From Myxococcaceae bacterium (lineage in GTDB: Bacteria > Myxococcota_A > Polyangia > Polyangiales > Ga0077539), in the NCBI GenBank assembly GCA_004297725.1, contig SCUS01000020.1, positions 1 to 33,256 on the forward strand: DNA of 33,256 nucleotides, in the 5' to 3' direction. Under the pieces are notes generated by a model. It made no database searches, was not told where the DNA came from, and worked only from the letters and a program-made list of their open reading frames with translations. Positions 14,399 to 22,280 of this stretch are shown one piece after another (position 1 is the first letter of the stretch; the number at the start of each line of letters is the position of its first letter). The position numbers were made by a program, and so were the translations under genes.

Positions 14399-15508
14399 CT
14401 ATTCCTCCTCGGACCGTTCGAGTTCGCCCCGCAGCGCAAGGGCGCCGCGGACCACCACCTCGTCGCCCGCCACAACGCCCGACGTGATCGGGACGGAGCC
14501 GCCCTGCTCCTCGCCCACCGCGACGTTTCGCGGCTCGAAGCGCCGCTCTCCCACCCGGACGAAGACGACTCGCTCGCTACCGAGCGGCTGTACGGCTCCC
14601 GCGACGAGCCAGAGCCCACCGGGCGGCACTCGCAGCGCCACGGAGGCTGCCGCGCTCATGCCTGGACGGAGCGCGCCGTCGGGGTTGGCGAGCGCGACGC
14701 GCGCCTCGACGGTGTGGCTCAGCGGGTCGGCGAGGTCGCCCAGGAAGGTCAGCGTCCCGGAGAAGACGCGCGTCGGTTCGCCCGCCACGCGCACGTCCAC
14801 CGCGGCGCCGACGCCGACGCGAGCCAGGTCGCGCTCGTAGAGCCGGAGCGTCGCCCAGACGGTGTCGAGCTGCGCGATGACGGCCACGTCCTCATTGCCG
14901 GTCAGGGCCTGCCCGAGGGCAACGTCGAGGGATGCGACCCGCCCGTCGATCGGCGCCCGCACGATGCTGCGCGCCGCGCCCCCGCCCAGCGAGCGCAGGT
15001 GCTCCTCGGCCTCGTGGAGGGTCGCGGTCGCCACGGCCGCCTCGGACTCGGCCCGCCGCAGGTCGGCGACGGCTCCCACGCGCTCGGCGACGAGCTGCCG
15101 CTGGCGGCCCAGCGCGTCGTCCGCCGCGCGCGCCCGGGCGACGGCGGTGCGGTACTCGAGCGCGGTCTCATGCAGCGCGACCGCGTCGAGCTCGAGGATC
15201 GGTTGACCCCGCCGCACCCGGTCGCCGAGCGCGACCCGCAGGGCCGACACGCGGCCCTGAGTGCGGGCCCCGACGCGCGCGATGCGCTGGGGGTCGCCCT
15301 CGATCGTCGCGCTCACAGCGAGGCGCGGCGCGAAGCCGCCCGGGGCGAGGCGGGTGGTCTCGATGCGCGCGTTGGCGAACCCCGTGGGGGTGAGCTCGAC
15401 GACGGCGGGGCCGCGCGGCGTCACCGAAGGCTCGGCGGGCGCCGGAGCCTCACGCCGACACGCCGAGATCAGGACGAGACCGAGCACCTTCGCCAGCACC
15501 CGACTCAT
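14399..15508 (-). CDS. Membrane-fusion (periplasmic adaptor) lipoprotein of the RND pump (operon 1)
   Basis: This 369-residue adaptor links the RND pump to the outer-membrane channel. A lipoprotein signal ends in LISAC (C17). The lipoyl-like half-motif 'GRVSALRVALGDRVRRGQPILELD' is split by a long alpha-hairpin (about 105-180, coiled-coil-like, rich in Ala/Arg/Glu). It is completed by 'SIVRAPIDGRVASLDVALGQAL', followed by beta-barrel and membrane-proximal segments; this is the standard HlyD/CzcB-type order. I see no Met-rich or His-rich N-terminal metal site of the CusB or CzcB type. The ATG at 15508 overlaps the stop of the outer-membrane channel gene as ATGA. The ribosome-binding site of the next gene lies within its last codons, so all three pump genes are tightly coupled. 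Confidence 0.92.
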   Translation of the reverse strand: MSRVLAKVLGLVLISACRREAPAPAEPSVTPRGPAVVELTPTGFANARIETTRLAPGGFAPRLAVSATIEGDPQRIARVGARTQGRVSALRVALGDRVRRGQPILELDAVALHETALEYRTAVARARAADDALGRQRQLVAERVGAVADLRRAESEAAVATATLHEAEEHLRSLGGGAARSIVRAPIDGRVASLDVALGQALTGNEDVAVIAQLDTVWATLRLYERDLARVGVGAAVDVRVAGEPTRVFSGTLTFLGDLADPLSHTVEARVALANPDGALRPGMSAAASVALRVPPGGLWLVAGAVQPLGSERVVFVRVGERRFEPRNVAVGEEQGGSVPITSGVVAGDEVVVRGALALRGELERSEEE

Positions 15509-16776
15509 GGAAACCTCCCTGCGGTCTGTTCGAGCGCCACGCGGGCGCGGGCCAATGCGACGTGCGCCTCGGCGCGTGCCATCCGCGCCGCGACGGTCTC
15601 GCGGCGCACGCTGATCTGGGCCGCGAGCGGGCTCTCCCCGAGCTCGTAGGCGCGCGTCGCAAGGTGCTCGGCGTCGTCGATCGCGACCCCTGCCTCGTCG
15701 AGGGTCCGCGCAGCGTCACGGGCGCCGAGCCAGGTCGCGTAGGCGGCCCGCAGGTCGGCGTCCGCGAGCGACGCCACGCCCCGGCCCTCCACTGCCGCCG
15801 TCGCGGCCTGGGCCCCGGCGACGGCCGTCGCGGTCTGGTTGCGCTGATAGATCGGGAGCGGCAGATCGAGCCCGAGGTGGGTGGAGTACTCCGGGTCGTG
15901 CGCGCCGTTGAACGTCACGCGCGGCACGGGGACGCCGAGCCGAGACTGCAGGCGCACTTCGGACTGGGCGGCCCGGACGAGCGCGTCGGCCCGGACGACG
16001 TCCGTCCGACGCCGGAGGCCGACGAGCAATACCGGTAGGGCGGGCGGGTCACCGTCCTCCACCGCCCCGCCGACACTGACCGGGGCCTCGGGCGCGAGGC
16101 CGAGGCGCCCGCGGAGCAACGCGAGAATGGCCTCCCGCTCGGCCTGGGCGGCCCGCTGCCGGGCGGCCCCTTGCGCCCGCACGGCCGTCGCGAGGGCGAC
16201 GTCGCCGTCGCCGGAGGTCCCCGTGGCGCGACGCGCGCGGGCGACCCCGAGGAGCGCTTCGTCGAGGCGGGCCCGCTCGGCCTCGATCCGCGCACGCTCT
16301 TCGGCCCCAAGCGCCCGCACCCAGAGGTCGAGCGCCTCGCCGATTGCCCGACGACGCACGTCGTCGGCCTCGGCCTCGGCGAGCACGGTGCGCGCGTCCG
16401 CGACAGCGCCGCGCTGGGTGCGCGCGCCGGAGAAGTCGAAAGGCCAGATCAGGGAGACCGAGACGTCGGGCACCGGGTCTCCGCTCGGGATGAACCGCGC
16501 CCCCGCGAGGATCGAGAGTTCCGGGTTGACCGTAGTGAGCGCCCCGGCACCGACGCGGAGGGCGCGCGCCTCGTCGACGCGCGCCTCGGCGGTACGCACG
16601 GAGGGTGAGCGACTCGCGGCCAATTGCACGACCCGGGCACGGTCGAGGACGATCGTCAGCTCCTGGGCCCACGCCCCGCGCCCCGCGTCGAGCAGACCGG
16701 CCAGTAGAACCACAAGACACCGATACTGGATCGGCCTTGCGAGCGGGCTGCGGCGGTCGTCGAGGGCGGGTCGCAT
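15505..16776 (-). CDS. TolC/CzcC-type outer-membrane efflux channel protein (operon 1)
   Basis: This 423-residue protein should trimerise into the outer-membrane exit duct. The signal peptide (about 1-37, ending AWA) precedes an amphipathic helical barrel. The two structural repeats typical of outer-membrane factors are visible as long Ala/Arg/Glu helices, with repeat ends 'VSVSLIWPFDFSG' and 'HLGLDLPLPIYQRNQ' (the Leu-Pro-Ile-x-x-x-x-Arg-Asn-Gln form is common in CzcC relatives). Unlike the counterpart at 22281, it has no lipobox. The ATG at 16776 is two bases after the stop of the M56 protease gene, and the stop overlaps the adaptor's start. Confidence 0.9.
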   Translation of the reverse strand: MRPALDDRRSPLARPIQYRCLVVLLAGLLDAGRGAWAQELTIVLDRARVVQLAASRSPSVRTAEARVDEARALRVGAGALTTVNPELSILAGARFIPSGDPVPDVSVSLIWPFDFSGARTQRGAVADARTVLAEAEADDVRRRAIGEALDLWVRALGAEERARIEAERARLDEALLGVARARRATGTSGDGDVALATAVRAQGAARQRAAQAEREAILALLRGRLGLAPEAPVSVGGAVEDGDPPALPVLLVGLRRRTDVVRADALVRAAQSEVRLQSRLGVPVPRVTFNGAHDPEYSTHLGLDLPLPIYQRNQTATAVAGAQAATAAVEGRGVASLADADLRAAYATWLGARDAARTLDEAGVAIDDAEHLATRAYELGESPLAAQISVRRETVAARMARAEAHVALARARVALEQTAGRFP

Positions 16777-16778
16777 GG

Positions 16779-17744
16779 TCAGTTCGCGAGGAGCGCGACG
16801 ACTGCCTCGACCGCGTCATGGAGCGGGCGGTCGAGCCCCACGAGGACCGCAAAGGCCAGCGACGCGAGGGCCACCGCATTTCGGCCGCGCGCCCGGGGGT
16901 CGCCGTCACACCACGGGGGGTCGCAGAGCGCCCGGACACGCGCCTCGAGGGCGTGCGGGCCGAACGCAGCCAGCCACTTGTCTGGCGGTGGCGCATCAAG
17001 TCGGGTGACGGCGAGGAGAGCCTCCGCGACGACGAGCGGGTCGCCCACCGCGCCCGACGCTTCGGCGTCACAGGCCTGTTCGATCGCGAGGTCGAGCGCG
17101 TCCTCGAGCCGGGTGCCGACCCCCGGGGCGTGGAGCGCCGTAAGCATCCAGGCGACCAGCCGCAGGCCGAGGTCGCCGCGGCGAACGTGGGCGCGTTCGT
17201 GCGCGAGAATGGCGTCATGAAGCGCCGGGCGCAGGCGCAGGTCCCGCCCGAGGTAGATGCCCCGCCGCGGCCAATCCATGGCGAAGGCCGCCCTGCCGGG
17301 CACCAGCCAGACCTCGGGATCGTCGGTGGGCGACGCGACCATCCGCAGCCGCGCGGCGAGGCGCCGCAGCCGCGCGAGCCCCAGCGAAACCCGCGCGCCC
17401 TGCACGACCAGGGGCAGCACGCAGAGCGCCGCGAGCGCCCAGAGCGTGTGCGACGCGTGCGCCGGATGCAGGAGGCAGAAGAAGTATGTAGGGCCCCCGT
17501 GCGAGAAGCAGTCGTCGGGCAACCCGAGCGCCCAGGCGCGCACGCAGGGGCCCAGGGCGACGCCGAGGGTCAGCCCCCCCGTGACGGGCGGTGCCGCAAG
17601 GAGCGCCAGGAGCCAGGGCACCCGGCGGGCGGGTTCGACGGTCTCGAGGCGACCGCGCCATATCCGGCTCGACGCCCCCAGCACGGCCGACACCGCGAGA
17701 GCCACGGCGGCGGCCACCACGACGGCGAGCGGGACGAGGTCCAT
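16779..17744 (-). CDS. Short BlaR1-like M56 membrane metalloprotease with a Cys/His-rich loop (operon 1)
   Basis: This 321-residue integral membrane protease probably relieves repression by its neighbour BlaI. TM1 is about 5-24, TM2 about 43-65, TM3 about 100-120. A cytoplasmic gluzincin-like domain carries HERAH (182-186) and the second-helix motif EQACD (222-226), which supply zinc ligands and catalytic Glu 183. TM4 is about 291-305, and the protein ends 16 residues later. BlaR1 of staphylococci goes on to a penicillin-binding sensor of about 250 residues; that is absent. Instead the TM2-TM3 loop, outside the membrane by BlaR1 topology, holds C67, C79, H82, C90, H93, H96 and H99, including HPAHASH. 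A metal sensor is my inference. ATG 17744 overlaps the stop of BlaI as TGATG. Confidence 0.85.
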   Translation of the reverse strand: MDLVPLAVVVAAAVALAVSAVLGASSRIWRGRLETVEPARRVPWLLALLAAPPVTGGLTLGVALGPCVRAWALGLPDDCFSHGGPTYFFCLLHPAHASHTLWALAALCVLPLVVQGARVSLGLARLRRLAARLRMVASPTDDPEVWLVPGRAAFAMDWPRRGIYLGRDLRLRPALHDAILAHERAHVRRGDLGLRLVAWMLTALHAPGVGTRLEDALDLAIEQACDAEASGAVGDPLVVAEALLAVTRLDAPPPDKWLAAFGPHALEARVRALCDPPWCDGDPRARGRNAVALASLAFAVLVGLDRPLHDAVEAVVALLAN

Positions 17745-18133
17745 CAGCGTCCCTCGCGCCGCGAGCGGGCCAGCTCGATCATGGACGCGATCCGGTCGAT
17801 GTTCTCCCCGTCCGCGCGCGCGGCGAGCTCGACGAACGCCGCGATCACCCTGGCGCCCTCCGCGCCGCGCAGCTCGCCCGCCACATCCGCGACGGCGCGC
17901 GCCCTGAACTCCTCGCGGCTCAGGGCCGGAGCGTACTGGTAGGCGTGGCTGACGCGTTCGCGGATCAGGAGCCGCTTGCGGTGCAACCGTTCGACGGTGG
18001 ACTGGACGGTATTGATCGTGATTTCGCGCGGGGCGCCGAGGTCGCGATGGATCGCCTTGGCGTCCACCGTCCCGTTTGCCCAGACGTACCTGAGCACTGC
18101 GAGTTCGAGCTCCCCCAACAACGGCAACGGCAT
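17744..18133 (-). CDS. BlaI/MecI-family transcriptional repressor (operon 1)
   Basis: This 129-residue winged-helix repressor has the family pattern. 'LGELELAVLRYVWANG' forms helix 1; a recognition region 'INTVQSTVERLHRKRLLIRERVSHAYQYAP' gives the helix-wing part; a C-terminal dimerisation helix pair follows. In family members, cleavage or loss of dimerisation by the partner M56 protease frees the operator. The start chosen is ATG 18133; an in-frame GTG at 18160 would add nine residues and neither has a strong Shine-Dalgarno. It heads the minus-strand operon of protease, channel, adaptor, RND pump and SPAE ATPase. No TACA/TGTA or CTA/TAG dyad was seen within the next 200 bases upstream. Double-palindrome element B lies 143 bases upstream and is the only dyad that could serve as an operator. 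Confidence 0.9.
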   Translation of the reverse strand: MPLPLLGELELAVLRYVWANGTVDAKAIHRDLGAPREITINTVQSTVERLHRKRLLIRERVSHAYQYAPALSREEFRARAVADVAGELRGAEGARVIAAFVELAARADGENIDRIASMIELARSRREGR

Positions 18134-18275
18134 CGCGGCGGAACCTACGGGGACAAACACCGGCCGTCAATCGGTTTTTTGCCGTGGTGGGCGTTCTGTG
18201 TGTGGACCTCCGCGACCTGATGGACCTCGCCGCGGTCGCGCACCCCGACGAGGGCTCTGCTCGGGGCGGCAAGCA

Positions 18276-18317
18276 AAGGTGCAGCCGACTGCACCGCGGA
18301 GTGCAGCCGACTGCACC
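18276..18317. repeat. Double-palindrome element B upstream of BlaI-1
   Basis: A 42-base segment matches element A (9147-9188) at 40 of 42 positions, in the same orientation, with the same CCGCGGAG spacer. The two near-palindromes TGCAGCCGACTGCA start at 18280 and 18302, again 22 bp apart. Both differences are the same G-to-A change inside the palindromes. It lies in the divergent region between blaI (18133, minus) and the lipoprotein gene (18366, plus), where it could be an operator, or it could be a dispersed REP-like element. Confidence 0.8.
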
Positions 18318-18365
18318 CGCGGGGACGAGCGGGAACAAACCGGGAGATCCCTGGTTCTTCGCGGC

Positions 18366-19064
18366 ATGCACACCACATCGGGTCACACGTTCTCGATCCT
18401 GTTGTTTGCTTCGCTCTCGATGGGATGCGCCACGCGCTACCTTCCTCCCCCGAGGCAACCCGCGCGCGTCGCACCGCGCGTCGAGAACGAACCCGTCGCT
18501 CTGCGGGAGGGCGAAGGGCGCGTCACGCTCGACACCCCCGATGGCCCCGCGAGCGCCGAGCTGATCACCCAGCGCACCCAGATCGCCGGGGCACAGGGAG
18601 GCACCTACGTCGGGCACCATGGCCACGCGGCGTTCGTGCCCTCGACGCAGTACACCCTGCGCCCGCTCTGTCAGACCCCGTGCGCGGTCAACCTGCCCGT
18701 CGGGGCGCACCAGATCCTGTTCACCAGCGTCGATCCGTCGAGCGGTCGCTCGAGCGCGGCCTACGTGAACGTCGGTGCGACTCCGTCGATCGCGCGACAC
18801 GCGATGGGGCGTCAGTCCACCTCCGTGGGCGCGCTCGTTGGCGGCATCCTGATGGCGGGACTCGGCGCGGCGCTCTCGCTCGTCGGGGGCGTGGTGCTCG
18901 CCCTGCCCGACAGCGCCAGCCCCCGCACCGCGGGCTCCGACATCGCGGGCTGGACGACCCTCGGCATCGGCCTTGGTCTCGGCGTCGGCGGCATCGTGCT
19001 GGGGCTGGCAGGCCGCCCCACCGATCAGCCTGGTTCCACCACCCAGTGGGTCCCGAGTCCGTAG
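18366..19064 (+). CDS. PEGA-like lipoprotein with two C-terminal hydrophobic segments
   Basis: This 232-residue protein has a lipobox ending SMGC (C21), so it should be lipid-anchored. It then has a Pro-rich stretch and a domain with 'RPLCQTPCAVNLPVGAHQILFTS', which matches the PEGA style (C-x-TPC-x-V-x-LPVGxHxL) of small surface beta-domains common in myxobacteria. Two Gly/Ala/Leu-rich segments, about 157-180 and 195-215, look like membrane helices or a glycine-zipper hairpin. The tail is PSTTQWVPSP-like. ATG 18366 is chosen because it places the signal sequence at the N-terminus; no clear Shine-Dalgarno is visible. It is divergent from the BlaI-1 operon and upstream of the broken propeller. 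Its exact function is unknown. Confidence 0.75.
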   Translation: MHTTSGHTFSILLFASLSMGCATRYLPPPRQPARVAPRVENEPVALREGEGRVTLDTPDGPASAELITQRTQIAGAQGGTYVGHHGHAAFVPSTQYTLRPLCQTPCAVNLPVGAHQILFTSVDPSSGRSSAAYVNVGATPSIARHAMGRQSTSVGALVGGILMAGLGAALSLVGGVVLALPDSASPRTAGSDIAGWTTLGIGLGLGVGGIVLGLAGRPTDQPGSTTQWVPSP

Positions 19065-19090
19065 TACCAGCCGAGCGGTGTGGCGATGCA

Positions 19091-19120
19091 AGACATCCCT
19101 GTTGGCTGGGAGACATCCCT
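19091..19120 (+). repeat. Two direct 10-bp repeats upstream of the broken propeller gene
   Basis: AGACATCCCT occurs at 19091-19100 and again at 19111-19120, a 20-bp period, about 36 to 65 bases before the ATG at 19156. Two turns of the helix is a spacing typical of tandem operator half-sites, but there is no other support. Confidence 0.3.
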
Positions 19121-19155
19121 CTGGGTGAACCCGCCGCGGGCACTATGTTGGGGCG

Positions 19156-20554
19156 ATGACCCTGCCCCGGCGTCGCGGCCTCGCCCTCGGACTCATCCTG
19201 GCCACAGCTGCGGCGGGGCCCTGGGCAACGGGCGCTTTCCGACCGCGCAGATGGTGCAGCTCAGCACGGGCGCACGCCCCGCCCGGATCGTGCTCCGGAC
19301 CACGTTCGGGGTGCTGATCGGCGAGGATGACGGTCGGCGCTGGTCGTGGATGTGCGAGAGCGCCTTCGAGTACGATCGCGCGGCCACCTGGGACCCGCGG
19401 TGGCGCTGGGCTCGCCAGGCGCCGACGGCGTGCCGCGGCTGCTCGGCGTCCCGACGGGGCTGCGGCGCACCACGGACGTGTGTGCGTCGACGGCCGTGTC
19501 CGAGGTGGGAACCGACTTCAGCGCCGACGTGAGCGCCACGGAGGACGGGCGCACGGTGCACTGGGTGGGCTCGTTCCTCGACCCGAGGACGAACCGCATG
19601 GCCAACCGGGTACGCGCCTCGGACGACGGGGGGCGGAGCTTTCAGACGGTGTACGAAGGTGCTCCGGGGGTGTTGTTCCAGACAATGGAGGCGGCGCCGT
19701 CGAACCCGAGGCGGGTGTACCTGACGGCCTTCGCGGATAACCCCAAGCGAGCCCTGCTCTACCGCTCGGATGACGGGGCAGCCACGCTGCTGGAATTGCC
19801 GCTCGACCTGCAAGGCGGGGCCGAAGGGTGGATCTCCGCGGTCGATCCCACCGACCCGGACGTGCTCTATGTCCGCTCGTTCACGCTCGATCCGCTGCGA
19901 GAGCCGGGTGCCACGCTGCTGTTGCGCTCGGCGGATGGGGGCGCGCACTTCACCGAGCTGACCCGCACCGTCGGTGTGATGCGCGGGTTCGCGCTGTCGG
20001 GTGATGGGCAGACGGTCTGGGTGGGCAGCCCCGAGGACGGGCTGTTGCGCTCGGTGGGAGGCGGTCCCTTCGAGCGGGTGTCGGGGGTGCAGGTGCAGTG
20101 CCTCCGCTGGCACGCGGGATTGCTCTACGTGTGCGGGAACCACGCGGTCGACGGCTTCAACCTGGCCCGCTCCGATGATGGCGGGCGGACGATGGTGCCG
20201 TTGGTGGACTTCCGCATGGTCGGTCCGCCGACGGGCTGCGCCGCGGGGACGGCGGTGCGCGAGGTGTGCGCGCCGACGTGGTCGACCGTGCGGAGCAGGT
20301 TCGGCAGCCTGCCCGACGCGGGCGCGGGCGCGGGGACGGACGCCGGGACGCCGCGCGACGGCGGGATGGACGCCGGGACGCCGCGCGACGGCGGGGTGGA
20401 TGCGGGCGCGGTCGTCGGACCCATGGAGCAGACCGGGTGCACGGTGGGTGCGCGGGGCGGGCGTGCCGGGCGCGCGCTCGGCGGGTGGGTGGTCGGGTTG
20501 GCGCTCGCGCTGGGACTGGTCGGGCGGCGACGTTCGTGGAGCAGCCGGGCGTGA
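19156..20554 (+). pseudogene. MYXO-CTERM beta-propeller (paralogue 2), broken by two single-base frameshifts
   Basis: The gene starts MTLPRRRGLALG with a signal peptide (ATG 19156), then must change frame near 19226 to reach NGRFPTAQMVQL, and again near 19394-19397 to continue as AVALGSPGADG. From there the frame is open to the stop at 20552-20554. Adding one base at each site restores a protein of 466 codons, comparable to paralogues of 516 and 456 residues. Each point lies in a GC-rich run (CTGGGCAACGGG and GGACCCGCGG), so sequencing error and real decay are both possible. Downstream blades carry RASDDGGRS, RSDDGAAT and RSADGGAHF, then a Cys pattern shared with paralogue 3 (CLRWHAGLLYVC). 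The linker holds two 30-bp repeats (DAGTPRDGG), and the tail GCTVGARGGRAGRALGG plus a hydrophobic segment and RRRSWSSR is MYXO-CTERM-like. Confidence 0.75.
20339..20398 (+). repeat. Two in-frame 30-bp tandem repeats in the propeller linker
   Basis: Two copies of a 30-base unit, at 20339-20368 and 20369-20398, differ only in the last codon (ATG or GTG). They encode DAGTPRDGG plus M or V. They lie in the low-complexity linker before the MYXO-CTERM tail, where such Asp/Ala/Gly/Pro repeats are common. Confidence 0.85.
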
Positions 20555-20693
20555 GCGAGCTCGTTGGCTCGGACGCTGTTCCGCCCTCGCCCTCGCAACC
20601 GGGTGCGCGGATGCCGAGCATCGCTGCGACGCCGAGTGCGAAGCCGACGATCGCCGTCGATTCCATCGTCCGTGTTCGGAAGGGATTGCGTGG

Positions 20694-20710
20694 TACTACC
20701 CGTCATAGTA
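20694..20710. promoter_or_regulatory. Dyad TACTA-N7-TAGTA in front of BlaI-2
   Basis: TACTACCCGTCATAGTA has perfect 5-base arms and ends 15 bases before the ATG at 20726. BlaI/CopY-family operators are dyads of this general kind (TACA/TGTA or TACTA-like cores), so an autoregulatory operator overlapping the ribosome-binding region is plausible. The assignment is inference. Confidence 0.45.
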
Positions 20711-20725
20711 GATCAGTGCGCAATC

Positions 20726-21148
20726 ATGACCTTCCGCATCCGACCGGGGAAGACTGGTGTGGCCCTCCGACTGCACGATCTCGAGGCAGAGATCATGGAC
20801 GTCGTGTGGTCGCGCAAGCTGCGCCGCTTCGCGGTCAGCGACGTTCTCGCGGTGCTCGAGAAGCGCCGCGAGGTCGCCTACACGACCGTGATGACGACGG
20901 TCGCCCGACTCCACGACAAGGGGCTTTTGTCGCGCGAGCGCGACGGCAAGCGGTACCTCTACTCCGCCTGCGGCGACCGGGAGGAGTTCCTCCAGTCCAC
21001 CGCGCGCGAGGTCTTCGAGAGCCTCGGCGCGCCGGCGGGCAGGGAGTCCCTGGCGCTCCTGGTGGAGACCGTCTCGTCGGCCGACACCTCGACGCTCGAC
21101 GAGCTTGAGCAGCTGATCCAGTTACGCCGCAAGGAGCTCGGCTCGTGA
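20726..21148 (+). CDS. BlaI/MecI-family transcriptional repressor (operon 2)
   Basis: This 140-residue winged-helix repressor reads 'LHDLEAEIMDVVWSRKLRRFAVSDV' (helices 1-2), then the recognition segment 'VAYTTVMTTVARLHDKGLLSRERDGKRYLYSA', and a C-terminal dimerisation part ('TSTLDELEQLIQLRRKE'). This matches the MecI/CopY family; the M56 partner overlaps it as GTGA, so the two are probably made together. ATG 20726 begins the family's usual N-terminus (MTFRIRPGKTGVAL). A dyad TACTA-N7-TAGTA sits 15-32 bases upstream. It leads a nine-gene plus-strand run of pump and surface genes. Confidence 0.9.
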   Translation: MTFRIRPGKTGVALRLHDLEAEIMDVVWSRKLRRFAVSDVLAVLEKRREVAYTTVMTTVARLHDKGLLSRERDGKRYLYSACGDREEFLQSTAREVFESLGAPAGRESLALLVETVSSADTSTLDELEQLIQLRRKELGS

Positions 21149-22176
21149 ACGAGGCGATCTTCCCGCTGCTCGGCCCGGTGCTGGTCGTAGCGCTCACGCT
21201 CCCGGTCTCCGCGCTCGCCGCCAAGGTCATCCTGATCGCCCTGTCGCGCCTCGAGCCCCGCACCGGACTCCCGCCGCAATCGGTCCTGCGCTACGCGATC
21301 ATCGTGGCGTCGAGCGCGGTGCCGCTGGCGTGGTTCCTCTCTGCGGGCCTGCACCAGGCCGAGTCGGGCGAGCGGCTCATCATGTGCGCCGCCCACGGTG
21401 CACCGGGCGGGTTCAACCTCGAGGCGATCGGCTTCTCGATGGTGTTGTCCGCGCTCATCGTAGGCCTCGCCCTGCCGAGCCTGCTGCGCGAATGGGGTCC
21501 GGCGCGAGCCTCGGCGCCGAGCGCGGAGTCCTCGCTCCAACTCCAGCGCATCGACGGGTTGCTCGCCGACCGGCCGGCGCTCCATGCGCTCCGAGGCATG
21601 GTGGCGGTAGACGACGCCTGCGCGACGCCGATCGCCACGGCGGGCGTCGTCGCCCCTCGCGTGCTCGTGCGCACCCGCTTCGCGCGCACCCTGGACGACG
21701 AGGCCCTCTGCGCCGCGCTGCACCACGAGCTCGAGCACATCCGCGGCCGCGATCCGCTGCGGTACTTCCTGGCCCGATGGGCGCTGGCCGTAAACCCGCT
21801 GGGGCGGCTGCTGCTCCGCGATGAGCTCGCTCGTTGGGTGCTGGCGCGCGAACTCCACTGCGACCGCGCGGCGGTGGTGTGTGGCGCCTCGGCGCCCGCG
21901 CTCGCGCAGGCCCTCGTCTCGGCGGCGCGCCCGCCGGCCCGCGAGCCCCAGCCCGCCCTCGGCGCCGCCCCCGCGGAGACGATCAGGCTCCGCGTGGGGC
22001 TCCTTCTCGCCTACGCCGACCGGCGCCCGCACCCCGCACGGCAACCCTGGTCGCTCCGGCCCGCGATGGTCTTGCTGGGCGTCGTCCTCGCCCTCCCCCA
22101 CCACGTCGGCACCCTCCCCCTCGACACCATCCACCGGGCCTCCGAGCGCGCCGCCGCGCTGCTCGCCAGAAACTGA
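21145..22176 (+). CDS. Short BlaR1-like M56 membrane metalloprotease (operon 2)
   Basis: This 343-residue membrane protease shares the plan of the one at 16779: TM1 about 8-32, TM2 about 48-68, TM3 about 92-112, a cytoplasmic protease domain with HELEH (194-198) and the helix 'ELHCD' (236-240), and a C-terminal hydrophobic segment near 306-320. HELEH and ExxCD are the zinc-site motifs of M56 family proteases. There is no penicillin-binding sensor. The TM2-TM3 loop has H70, C81 and H84, fewer than the other copy. Pairing with BlaI makes regulated cleavage the likely job; the signal is not decided. GTG 21145 overlaps the BlaI stop, with AAGGAG eight bases upstream. It is followed after 104 bases by the pump genes. 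Confidence 0.85.
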   Translation: MNEAIFPLLGPVLVVALTLPVSALAAKVILIALSRLEPRTGLPPQSVLRYAIIVASSAVPLAWFLSAGLHQAESGERLIMCAAHGAPGGFNLEAIGFSMVLSALIVGLALPSLLREWGPARASAPSAESSLQLQRIDGLLADRPALHALRGMVAVDDACATPIATAGVVAPRVLVRTRFARTLDDEALCAALHHELEHIRGRDPLRYFLARWALAVNPLGRLLLRDELARWVLARELHCDRAAVVCGASAPALAQALVSAARPPAREPQPALGAAPAETIRLRVGLLLAYADRRPHPARQPWSLRPAMVLLGVVLALPHHVGTLPLDTIHRASERAAALLARN

Positions 22177-22217
22177 ACGCCATGACCCAGGCCGACCCCA
22201 TCGACCGGTGCATCCAT

Positions 22218-22233
22218 CTACGATCGACTCTAG
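22218..22233. promoter_or_regulatory. CTA-N10-TAG site in front of the second pump genes
   Basis: CTACGATCGACTCTAG lies in the 104-base gap between the M56 gene and the channel gene at 22281. Its first nine bases and its spacing match the dyad at 8394-8409 read on the other strand. It may be a shared operator for an internal promoter, but the evidence is only these two occurrences. Confidence 0.25.
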
Positions 22234-22280
22234 TTGGTCCGTGGCCCACCGGGTCCCGGGAGCGCGGAGCGGGTGGTGAC

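Noticed and set aside
11122..14487. Very long plus-strand open frame opposite the RND and adaptor genes
   Set aside because: It is the antisense of clear RND and adaptor genes; its Arg/Glu/His-rich composition is that of a GC-rich shadow frame.
14395..14619. 75-residue N-terminal extension of the operon-1 RND pump
   Set aside because: It overlaps the adaptor gene and is Ser/Arg-rich; GTG 14394 with AGGAGG gives the family's normal N-terminus.
16779..18133. Beta-lactam resistance regulator
   Set aside because: There is no penicillin-binding sensor domain and no beta-lactamase or PBP gene; the operon encodes metal pumps.
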